Shown here: piece by piece, positions 61,101 through 64,000 of the stretch
Numbering within the stretch: position 1 is the stretch's first letter
Layout of the letters: each line of letters opens with the position of its first letter
Source: Cunninghamia lanceolata
Lineage: Eukaryota; Streptophyta; Pinopsida; Cupressales; Cupressaceae
DNA: 64,000 nucleotides
Direction of reading: 5' to 3'
NCBI GenBank assembly: GCA_027924645.1
Contig: BSBN01001807.1
Coordinates: 14,526,001 to 14,590,000, forward strand
Translations under genes and position numbers: made by a program
The notes under the pieces: model-generated
The model's input: only the letters and a program-made list of their open reading frames with translations
What the model was told of the DNA's origin: nothing
Databases searched by the model: none

Positions 61101-61220
61101 ATAAAATATATTTTGATGGAGCACTAATACAAACCTTTCTTTGCATTTATGACCACAAGGAAGGTCCTCATCACAAACTAGTCCACATGGTGGGCAAGCT
61201 CCATAGTGACACCTATGTGG
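15901..61220 (-). CDS. NFXL2: NFXL2-like NF-X1-type zinc finger protein, partial gene (6 exons, span includes introns)
   Basis: Joined exons: 61220-61135, 60992-60830, 60723-60478, 60199-60009, 48967-48886, 16113-15901. The product is rich in Cys/His repeats of the NF-X1 type (for example CHYGACPPCG, CGNHHCKKPCH, CPHPCPQLCHPGDCQPC, CTHLCPEICHPGPC). These are followed by the conserved segment starting VRCSCQRLKKEW that precedes the C terminus in plant NFXL2. NFXL proteins are nuclear, DNA-associated regulators; Arabidopsis NFXL2 has been linked to stress, ABA and clock control (family knowledge, not shown here). All exon phases match and no stop or frameshift is seen, so the gene looks intact. 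The N-terminal half lies beyond base 64000. The final exon, which in Arabidopsis carries a basic stretch and a membrane segment, is not found in the window. NFXL2 rather than NFXL1 is judged from motif order and could be wrong. Confidence 0.85.
16114..18378. other. intron sequence; possible LTR-like segment at 17499-18228
   Basis: No gene is seen. A segment starting TGTTAGGATAGTG at 17499 has a promoter-like CTCTATAAATTGG near 18017 and the sequence AAGGGTTTCTCCACATACATC near 18190, a layout often seen in copia LTRs. No second copy, canonical CA end or convincing target duplication was found, so this is only a suggestion. The remainder (16114-17498) is unremarkable intron. Confidence 0.35.
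18379..20490 (-). mobile_element. old, non-coding LTR-element relic
   Basis: Two diverged direct repeats, about 18379-18878 and 19988-20490, share long stretches (GAGATGCATGCCTTCTA, ATAGTAAATTAG, GGTACCCCTACTTGTC-like). Between them a minus-strand primer site TGGTATTAAAGCCC lies at 19968-19981, six bases from the right repeat. A purine-rich minus-strand stretch (GAAGGGGGTCAAATCAT) adjoins the left repeat. This fits an LTR element in minus orientation with a coding-free 1.1-kb interior. The right end is vague. Confidence 0.6.
21593..22545 (+). pseudogene. copia gag and start of protease, decayed
   Basis: It begins with ATG at 21593 (MASLTNIILEGNQ). The copia gag region (UBN2 type) includes the stretch IKEIRDQLEAIG, and a knuckle CNYCHKYGHMKKDC lies near 22315-22355. 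A protease relic YIDSSAS near 22500 has Ser where DSGA(S/T) is expected. In-frame stops: TGA near 21668, TAG 21770-21772, TAA near 21841, TAG 22311-22313, TAG 22386-22388, TAG 22497-22499. There is one frameshift near 22195. The reading frame stops making sense near 22545, where the internal deletion begins. Confidence 0.85.
22546..23346 (+). pseudogene. copia RT end and RNase H, decayed
   Basis: It starts in the RT thumb region (PASTPMEKGLKLSA), followed by LVGSLIYLTVTRPDLGFAVS after a TAA near 22711. It then continues through a frame change near 22890 into RNase H: DDRKSTSGYEFSLGSG, SSIEAEYRGAVKAACEAIWL, FCDNQGVLKLAKNPVFHERT, and the C-terminal VPTEEQTADILPKSL. The final stop overlaps the right LTR. 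Confidence 0.88.
23538..24165. other. AT-rich sequence without recognised gene
   Basis: Nothing supportable is seen here. It lies 3' of the hAT pseudogene and may include its end, but no terminal inverted repeat was found. Confidence 0.4.
24166..25605 (-). pseudogene. hAT transposase, middle and C-terminal piece
   Basis: Near 25605-25260 lies the DUF659-type core (LINFLVASSGTLVFLKFLDA, then MDNATTYIATRSFIQERYP and a WSPRARYCLDLIL segment). Near 24950 is NICYVYYLNPKYYFFDTF, typical of the region before the dimerisation domain. Near 24530-24420 is the hATC dimerisation domain (NWSLFETICTKKRNKL, LNDLVFFQYNLHLQ). The protein ends RRGKKKM and TAG at 24166-24168. Multiple stops and frameshifts make it non-functional. 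Confidence 0.85.
25606..27372 (+). repeat. 5' LTR of the LARD-like element
   Basis: 1767 bp, very AT-rich in its first third. A TATA-like TATTTAAAAAGG lies near 26208. It ends GGGGATATTACA. It carries one copy of the GAGATGGTGTCATCGCGCCC segment that is multiplied in the right LTR. Confidence 0.92.
27375..27386 (+). other. primer binding site (tRNA-iMet type)
   Basis: TGGTATCAGAGC, two bases after the left LTR. Confidence 0.93.
27440..28908. repeat. degenerate minisatellite of TGTATTC-GTGTATACTT units
   Basis: Dozens of diverged units of about 20-30 bp built from TGTATTCAAGTGTATACTT, TGTGACTTACG and GCTTCATG. The array continues at 30636-30770 beyond the nested solo LTR. Long open frames of 170-184 codons on the plus strand are by-products of the repeats, since the same unit is read in different frames. 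Confidence 0.85.
28909..30630 (-). mobile_element. solo LTR nested in the minisatellite
   Basis: 1722 bp with target duplications TATTT at 28904-28908 and 30631-30635. The minus-strand start is TGTCATGTCCCCAATTTT. The minus-strand end is GGGATATTAAA where ATTACA would be expected, implying one substitution in the terminal dinucleotide. No coding region, primer site or partner LTR is present, and the minisatellite resumes directly on the other side. Minus orientation is set by the TGTCATGTCC start. Confidence 0.82.
30636..31034. repeat. end of minisatellite, purine tract of the LARD-like element
   Basis: The TGTATACTTCG-type units continue to about 30770. A non-repetitive stretch then leads to the polypurine tract TGGGCAAGGTGGAC (31021-31034) just before the right LTR. 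Confidence 0.8.
31035..32956 (+). repeat. 3' LTR of the LARD-like element, with internal tandem duplications
   Basis: 1922 bp. It aligns to the left LTR throughout but is 155 bp longer. The main cause is that a segment around 32470-32720 (GTTGTTAGGGAGAGGC, GAGATGGTGTCATTGCGCCC, CAAGTAAATCCCCATCC) is present two to three times instead of once. Confidence 0.92.
32957..33149 (-). pseudogene. hAT transposase, middle piece
   Basis: Minus-strand relic carrying NMANNPYWEGLVNALTIAS, then IKTPTAKDFWWSIARG, then a short stretch leading to the DUF659 core that continues at 25605. One TAG is present. It is bounded by the TCTAT duplication on one side and by AACGG of the solo LTR on the other. Confidence 0.75.
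34211..34575 (-). repeat. 3' LTR of the second gypsy element
   Basis: 365 bp, about 95 percent or more identical by eye to 44504-44866 (for example CATGTGTCCCG versus CGTGTCCTG). Confidence 0.93.
34576..34590 (-). other. polypurine tract of the second gypsy element
   Basis: The minus strand reads TGAGGGGGGGATAGA directly before the 3' LTR start TGTAGAC. Confidence 0.9.
34667..37129 (-). pseudogene. extra gene 2 of the second gypsy element (about 820 codons): globular domain, poly-Glu, coiled coil
   Basis: ATG at 37129 (MDKGKKIASYRPK) to a TAG at 34667-34669. The N-terminal 250 codons form a globular domain with RGHTVTVSFWPQDFTRVMG and, after a frameshift near 36530, a segment reading GLSVGRVYNWARYLTERI. 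A run of about 21 Glu follows at 36176-36235 (plus-strand CTT/CCT microsatellite), then a Pro/Ser/Thr-rich linker (35970-35500) and a C-terminal coiled coil (35290-34766). In-frame TAGs lie at 36453, 35558, 35294 and 35018, and a TAA at 34766. Not homologous to a known catalytic family as far as can be seen. The layout is like the frame at 1014-4015. Confidence 0.7.
37130..37482. other. non-coding spacer between extra genes 1 and 2, rich in TACGGC
   Basis: No convincing coding. TACGGC and its variants recur between 37198 and 37290. A palindromic stretch with CGTACGACGTACGG lies near 37424-37440. Confidence 0.5.
37483..38191 (-). pseudogene. extra gene 1 of the second gypsy element (about 236 codons)
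   Basis: ATG at 38191 (MEINMLGYAAMKDTTYG), 16 bases after the pol stop, to a TAA at 37483-37485. An N-terminal conserved-looking stretch (GICFASAPFEPVTGFFGP) is followed by a frameshift near 38050, an acidic region, a Lys/Arg-rich middle and a short charged tail. Two TGA codons at 37755-37757 and 37743-37745 stand where CGA (Arg) is plausible. A second frame change lies near 37575. Function is not recognised. Confidence 0.6.
38207..39700 (-). pseudogene. gypsy integrase region, decayed
   Basis: Minus-strand integrase: GHMGPDATARKN and CDTC of the zinc-binding part (near 39300-39420), WVLDFVGPL with the first acidic site near 39215, LTSDRGGHFVN with the second near 38850, and the third in VESTNK just after a TAG at 38756. 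The C-terminal part is KYNGRNEIKLGKFKVRWLG and the frame ends KLKKYK at 38207-38209. TAGs at 39509, 39290 and 38756 stand where Gln is expected; a TAA lies at 38612-38614. A 159-bp insertion interrupts the core. No chromodomain is present. Confidence 0.88.
38993..39151. repeat. 159-bp insertion within the integrase core
   Basis: Integrase coding stops making sense after CRYIVVA (left edge 39152) and resumes with DATKYLTKWAEARAL (from 38992). The insert has a run of 13 C near 39043-39055 and two copies of TCTAGATAGTTTG. It carries no gene. Origin is unknown. Confidence 0.65.
39731..41357 (-). pseudogene. gypsy reverse transcriptase and RNase H, decayed
   Basis: RT: ICVDFRCLNAVTIKDPFPIPF near 40700 (motif shown in part), MPFGLCNAPATFQ near 40480, catalytic box FLDDWSIYS near 40400. 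A TAG at 40818-40820 precedes the RT. A small deletion and frameshift near 40340 remove part of the connection. RNase H: HVDASNFAIGATLAQ near 40040, ERNYSTTERKALGMVYSVQK near 39930. A TGA at 39731-39733, where Arg is expected, joins it to the integrase part. Confidence 0.88.
41287..44350 (-). pseudogene. gypsy gag and protease, decayed
   Basis: The N-terminal part is traceable from about 44350, with a charged helix (KKERELRRQQVLRRYEERM near 43950) and an ATG at 43856 (MPIQLNKDKN). A gag core lies near 43260-43050 (AMLRGIAIDWYTDLE). Four zinc knuckles follow between 42690 and 42270: CTDCNGEGHIKANC, CDICQVMGHSIKEC, CRQCNEWGHFAREC, CKWCGPGDHEEKDC. The protease has IIDGGSRVNVL near 41795, with Gly where Thr or Ser is usual. 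TAGs lie at 43734 and 43362, a TAA at 43011, with frameshifts near 42775 and 41340. Confidence 0.85.
44490..44501 (-). other. primer binding site of the second gypsy element
   Basis: The minus strand reads TGGCGCCGTTGC two bases after the 5' LTR. This differs from the iMet type of its neighbours and is a start common among non-chromodomain plant gypsy elements. Confidence 0.8.
44504..44866 (-). repeat. 5' LTR of the second gypsy element
   Basis: 363 bp, partner of 34211-34575. It is followed by TGGTT, one transition from the TGGTC on the other side. Confidence 0.93.
46133..46644 (-). pseudogene. hAT transposase, N-terminal BED zinc finger piece
   Basis: ATG at 46644 (MEGSRGKDPAWKH), then KVIVTCNF of a BED finger. 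After a frameshift come GGISRLRFHLA and DVELCPQVLEEARRKM, as in plant hAT proteins. The piece runs on to NNIPF, where the solo LTR interrupts, and the next residues are found at 33149. Right of it (46645-47150) is AT- and A-rich sequence without a gene, probably hAT 5' flank. Confidence 0.8.
47160..48110 (+). pseudogene. unrecognised decayed coding remnant
   Basis: A plus-strand frame can be followed through several stops. It includes MHSDMFKEVKPIALPKY, KKTLSEEAWYDYD, KQKIRQEVWAKQMDVM and a charged helical part (KKAEDAVNAKIKTKLE). It has the look of a transposon accessory protein (helical, Lys/Glu-rich) but no known domain. The best open piece is 47510-47749. Bases 48111-48885 show nothing recognisable. 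Confidence 0.4.
48886..48967 (-). CDS. NFXL2: NFXL2-like exon E (82-bp exon isolated in transposon DNA)
   Basis: A G at 48967 completes the Arg codon of exon D. The exon then encodes KLPNCTHLCPEICHPGPC and ends CRKK. The acceptor is TTTTAG and the donor is GTGAGC after 48886. Its length (1 + 81 nt) joins phase 2 of exon D to phase 0 of exon F exactly. It is too short to appear as a clear open reading frame, and was found by looking for the finger missing between exons D and F. It lies 11 kb from exon D and 32.8 kb from exon F. Confidence 0.88.
49770..50529 (+). pseudogene. copia integrase relic, left piece
   Basis: GAG-preintegrase segment LWHESLGYLKYPCLKLM with CCEACSTGKHHR near 49820-49960. 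The integrase core is ITFIDDMSRITWIYLLKN near 50060, then PKQNEAAAARMNR near 50290. It is interrupted at 50529 by the element at 50530-55696. Its continuation lies at 55702. Confidence 0.85.
50530..50849 (-). repeat. 3' LTR of the copia-type element
   Basis: About 320 bp. It shares GCCATGAATGCACAGAAAT, TTGTTCATTGGGATTTCATT and the end ATTAATTCCAACA with the right LTR at 55384-55696. Differences are few. Confidence 0.88.
50861..52102. other. interior of the copia-type element, no gene recognised
   Basis: Two diverged tandem copies of ACAACTCTCCTCTGTGAGTCC lie near 51050 and 51126. A plus-strand open frame at 51084-51539 has no recognisable domain and lies antisense to the element; it is not considered a gene. 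Confidence 0.5.
52103..54348 (+). mobile_element. solo LTR with a GCGC-rich array in its upstream half
   Basis: 2246 bp, TGTCACGTCCC...TATCTTACA, with perfect target duplications ATAGC at 52098-52102 and 54349-54353. A strong TATA-like CTATAAAAGG lies at 53857-53866, so the first 1.75 kb would be the U3 region. Between 52480 and 53600 about twenty GCGC motifs occur in variants of TGCGCCTA, GAGGCGCTAG and TGGCGCCT at irregular spacing. No primer site or partner LTR. Confidence 0.9.
54370..54490 (-). pseudogene. copia reverse transcriptase relic
   Basis: The minus strand reads VVVDNIIVTGFNAHNM, a decayed form of the YVDD box followed by (I/V)(I/V)TG of copia RT. It is in the same orientation as the surrounding element, so it is probably its own pol remnant. 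Confidence 0.55.
54905..55230 (+). pseudogene. class III peroxidase fragment captured by the retroelement
   Basis: The plus strand encodes, with two small frame changes, the C-terminal half of a secretory (class III) peroxidase. NLVVLSG followed by AHAI is the proximal heme-histidine region, with a one-base deletion between them near 54975. AAFTNRISKF then follows. After a frame change near 55100 come VQMDPGSFRTFDYHYY and KKQGLFASDVALVMD, matching the conserved MDPGS-FD-YY and GLF-SD-AL pattern. About 110 codons, no intron visible, antisense to the element and directly next to its primer site. No longer functional. Confidence 0.82.
55372..55383 (-). other. primer binding site of the copia-type element
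   Basis: The minus strand reads TGGTATCAAAGC, one mismatch from the iMet-type site. Confidence 0.8.
55384..55696 (-). repeat. 5' LTR of the copia-type element
   Basis: About 313 bp, partner of 50530-50849. It is followed by the GATTA duplication. Confidence 0.88.
55702..55880 (+). pseudogene. copia integrase relic, right piece
   Basis: It continues the relic at 49770-50529. A frame with FLEYNETNKAYRMYKLKTK and SYNIIFDQ matches the copia integrase C-terminal region (a YS/NE-T-KAYR-Y pattern followed by DVIFDE-like residues). It supports the nested insertion between the two pieces. Confidence 0.78.
55990..58269. other. intron sequence without recognised gene
   Basis: AT-rich unique-looking sequence between NFXL2 exons D and E. 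No transposon coding or repeat pair was recognised. Confidence 0.5.
58270..58416. repeat. 147-bp foldback (MITE or hairpin) with 50-bp arms
   Basis: The left arm starts CATCCCTTTTGATGAAAACA at 58270. The right arm ends with its complement, TGTTTTCATCAAAAGGGATG, at 58416. The arms pair over about 50 bp with roughly three mismatches and one bulge around a 46-nt AT-rich loop. A clear target duplication was not found. Confidence 0.85.
59302..59805. repeat. possible small inverted-repeat element with internal 40-50-bp tandem repeats
   Basis: CATAGTTTGCAAATTC near 59302 is inverted as GAGTTTGCAAACCATG near 59788-59803 (two transitions). Between them CTGAAAA, GCCCTAAAA and ACATG motifs recur at 40-50 bp (59470-59690). 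No target duplication could be fixed. Confidence 0.4.
60009..60199 (-). CDS. NFXL2: NFXL2-like exon D
   Basis: This is a 191-bp exon. The acceptor is TTGTGCAG before AAA at 60199. It encodes CPHPCPQLCHPGDCQPC, then RACYCGTMARVFEC, and ends GGPCH plus the first two bases of Arg. The donor is CACAG/GTTTTG after 60009 (phase 2). The following intron is 11,041 bp and contains two nested copia-type elements and a solo LTR. Confidence 0.88.
60478..60723 (-). CDS. NFXL2: NFXL2-like exon C
   Basis: This is a 246-bp exon, exactly 82 codons. The acceptor is CTGTAG before ATG at 60723 and the donor is GTAGGA after 60478. It encodes one NF-X1 finger (CDNLLPCGNHHCKKPCH), a non-conserved acidic linker and the Cys pairs CDECELPCQK. 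The ATG at its start is internal to the protein and is not the start codon. Confidence 0.88.
60830..60992 (-). CDS. NFXL2: NFXL2-like exon B
   Basis: This is a 163-bp exon. The acceptor is TGTAG before 60992; the first G completes Arg and is followed by CHGPRPPQNREF, a segment characteristic of NFXL2. It continues through a Lys-rich linker to CPPCQELVVRQCVGEH. The donor is a consensus GTAAGT after 60830, leaving phase 0. The intron between exons A and B is only 142 bp. Confidence 0.88.
61135..61220 (-). CDS. NFXL2: NFXL2-like exon A
   Basis: This is an 86-bp exon encoding PHRCHYGACPPCG, then a second Cys cluster ending CGHKCKER. The acceptor is ACCAG before CCA (position 61220) and the donor is GTTTGT after 61135. 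It ends in phase 2, and the first base of exon B completes the Arg codon. The start suggests that an upstream exon, not present here, ends in phase 0. Confidence 0.85.
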
Positions 61221-64000
61221 CTGGTAAAATACATTTCATTCAGAAAGGACTATGAAAAGTAAAAACATAAATAAAATCTATAAAAACTTCTTGAGAATTC
61301 AGATCCCATCTCTTTACTTTTTATTTTGCAATTAGAAATCTCTTATTTATAATGCATAGATATAAAATCACCATCTATAAATGGTCTTTTGAACTGTGAA
61401 AAAATAACAGTATGTACTTGAAAATGACAGTAGAATGCATATCCACATAATGTTGTTACAATATTTAAGCCATAAGATTAAGTTTCTTTAAAACATGTTA
61501 TTCCTGTTCAACCAAGGTATAACTTTGGACTAAGGGCCTGATTCTCCCAGTCAAGATGCATCACATGAACTGCACTGCAAATTATCACAATATCAATGTC
61601 TTATGTTCCTTTTGAATCTATTAAGGCCAGTAGCAGTGCTACTAGACCAAAAAACATGGTGTGGTGGAATATATTTTGCAGATACGTTAAACATCCATTA
61701 GAACTTAGTTTTATGTTTGACCATACTCCCAATTGCATGCCCATTGTGTCGGCTACATTTTAACTTCAAATGACAATGCTGGTGAAAAAAAAAAGCCACT
61801 CCTTGGGAAGTTGCAACAGTTTGATGTCTGCCCACCACCCAGCTCTCATTACATTGTCACAAAATACTGCCCAATTTTCTCCAAACAAGAAATTGTTGAA
61901 GTTGCAACAGTTTGATGTCTGCCCACCACCCAGTTCTCATTACATTGTCACAAAATACTGCCCAATTTTCTCCAAACAAAAAATTGTTGTTTTTCATATT
62001 TTTAAGTTTTAACCTGCCCAATATTAGTACTGTGATCCAAACCATTAACTACAGCAAGGAAAGTCATACATTATTGCTTACAAATTTGTATTTATCAAGA
62101 CTTAAATCATATCGAATAGTAACATCAAACCATAAAAAAATTGTATGGGACATTTTACACTTCTGTTTTTTTAAATATATGCTGCTATATTTTCTACGCA
62201 TACTTTCCATAATTTATAAATAATAAATATCAATATTTTTACCATATTCAGGTGTCCCAATATTTGATTTTTTAACTTGATTTATCAATGTGACATAGAG
62301 TTCACCCTGCATTTTCAAGGATCAGATTAAATTCAACCGAGAGCAGGGCTGCTGTTATATGAAAGAGCTTCCTCTACGAGTGAACAATCTCTACATGCAA
62401 CAACAGAATTATACTAGAGGAAAGGCAACTTCTTTATAAGAAACAACAGAGAAGTGAATCAAGATATTCATAAAAGCTCGTAATCTCAAAGATTGCTATA
62501 GCTCTTTTTTTTTCTGTTTTTTTGCCTAGTGCCTATTTCTTTCAAGAGTACTCATTTTATAAAATAGCTCTTTTTTCCCAAACGTTTAGATTTTTTTTCT
62601 GTTTTTATTTGCCTAGTGTCTATTTCTTCCAAGTACAAGTCATAAACTTACTCCTCAGACTCACTGAATGGCCACTAAGTATAAATCATGTCTTTGAACT
62701 GCATTGTGATATTTGTTTTCAGATGCCTGTATTTGTGCAGATGTTGAGCACTTAATTGAAGAAATGATAGATTTCTTTGATCCTGTCACAAAGAAGATCG
62801 AGAAGCAAAATAAAGTCTGTAGAAACACCTGATAAGAAGAAAAGATCAAAACCATACCAAGTTGGCAATACAGTGATAGTATATCTACAAAAGGGTTTCT
62901 TTCCCATGGCCAATATAACAAATTAAAAATGAAAAAAAAAATCCCATTCCAGGTTTTGAGAAAATCTGGCAGCAATGCTTATCCTTTGGTCATGCCTTAA
63001 GAACTGGATATTTTTCCTTTCCTTGATATCACAAATTTTTATGATTATAAAGTAGCAAAACACATGAATCAAACAGATAAAATGTAACTGGAAATTTTCC
63101 AAGTCGACCAGGAAGACACAAGGAGCAGTTGAGAATATCTTGGAAATGAAGGTGACCGCTCTACCTTCATGGAGGGGATCTAAGGAGTGATACTTGGTTG
63201 ACTGGACCAATCTGCCAAGAGGATGCTAAATGGATGATTGAGGCAGGATTAGAGAAACTTGCACCTAAACGTTCAATGACCTTTTTCAGCACAATACATT
63301 TTCTAATTTGACCAGGAAGGTCAAAGCTTTGGATCACAAGGGTTTCTTGCAAGAGCATTTGAATTAAATCTTCTACTTCTAGTTATTTTAGCACACTATT
63401 TTCTGCTGGAGTGAGGAGAAGTTGGGAACATTTACCAGTAGTTAGAAGAAGCTGTTATTACTCTAGTGTGCGTGCAAAGATATAACTGTTATGAGAAGTA
63501 GCAAAGGTCGGTTTTAACTAGTGTTTCTCCAAGTTTCCGGGACGGGGGGACGGGGGCGGCAAAAAATTTCCAAAAATTTCGGGATGGCAAGGGGATGGCG
63601 AGGGGATGGCTATTATAATATATTTTAATAAATATATATATATAGCTTAAAAAGTTAAAAACTAAGTTACTAAAACGATAAAACGATTAAAGTTAAAAAC
63701 TAAAACGATAAAACAATTAAACATAAAATAATAAAAGTTTAAAACGGAAAAAAGGAAACAATTTAATATTTATTATTTAACCTAAAAGCTAAAACCAAAT
63801 AGTAATACATTATATATATTTTTTAAAACACAATCTATTATAATTTATTATTATTAAAGTTTTTACTTTAAATTAATAAATATTTCAATATTGTAATCTT
63901 ATAATTTAATAATAGATTGTAATCTTAATAGATTATAATTGTAATAGATTATAATAATAGAAATTATAATATTAATAAATGAAAACTATTATTATAATAG
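61221..64000. other. intron 5' of NFXL2 exon A, no further exon found
   Basis: No Cys-rich exon could be found in 61221-64000. It contains a 91-bp tandem duplication (61810-61989) and a second diverged duplication around TTTTGCCTAGTG (62510-62640). A G-rich segment (63537-63610: GGGACGGGGG, GGGGATGGC) is followed by AT-rich sequence to the window end. Confidence 0.55.
61810..61989. repeat. 91-bp tandem duplication
   Basis: GTTGCAACAGTTTGATGTCT begins at 61810 and again at 61901. The two copies are nearly identical up to AAATTGTTG. Confidence 0.93.

Noticed and set aside
62923..63358. Minus-strand open frames as an upstream NFXL2 exon
   Set aside because: They lack the Cys/His pattern required for the missing upstream fingers.
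1..64000. CRISPR arrays, rRNA, tRNA genes or bacterial operons
   Set aside because: None seen; repeat regions are minisatellite or transposon in nature, and the iMet-like strings are primer sites next to LTRs.

Overview
The window is nuclear DNA of a seed plant, most likely a gymnosperm. It carries one plant NF-X1-type zinc finger gene, spread over very long introns that are packed with nested retrotransposons and a broken hAT transposon. The gymnosperm call is an inference from intron length, repeat load and coding decay dominated by C-to-T changes. No species-level marker was seen.

Host gene. Six exons of an NFXL2-like gene lie on the minus strand. Reading from the 5' side they are 61220-61135, 60992-60830, 60723-60478, 60199-60009, 48967-48886 and 16113-15901. 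Every junction has AG/GT splice sites and compatible phase, and no exon contains a frameshift or stop. Upstream exons lie beyond base 64000. The C-terminal exon is not found and should lie left of base 1. Two introns fully inside the window measure 11.0 kb (60008-48968) and 32.8 kb (48885-16114).

Layout. 1-6276: a decayed reading frame of about 1000 codons that looks transposon-derived, plus diverged tandem repeats with a GGCGCC hairpin. 6282-13740: a young, complete Ty3/gypsy chromovirus (minus strand, two 1330-bp LTRs, TSD ATGAG) whose polyprotein has one internal TAG. 13.9-15.0 kb: a gypsy integrase relic. 18.4-20.5 kb: an old LTR-element relic. 20638-23532: an internally deleted Ty1/copia element (TSD AAATT). 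24.2-46.6 kb: a hAT transposase pseudogene (minus strand) cut into three pieces by two insertions. One is a non-autonomous LTR element (25606-32956, TSD TCTAT), itself hit by a solo LTR (28909-30630). The other is a solo LTR (33150-46132), itself hit by a full-length gypsy element (34211-44866) with two extra genes downstream of pol. 49.8-55.9 kb: a copia relic split by a small copia-type element (50530-55696) that carries a captured peroxidase fragment and was in turn hit by a solo LTR with a GCGC-rich array (52103-54348). 58270-58416: a near-perfect foldback.

How it fits together. The NFXL2 exons are the only sequence that looks conserved as host coding DNA. The rest is intron, and its history can be ordered from the nesting. 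In-frame stops in the dead elements are mostly TAG where CAG is expected, with some TGA for CGA and TAA for CAA. That is the pattern expected from deamination of methylated cytosine in CHG and CG contexts.
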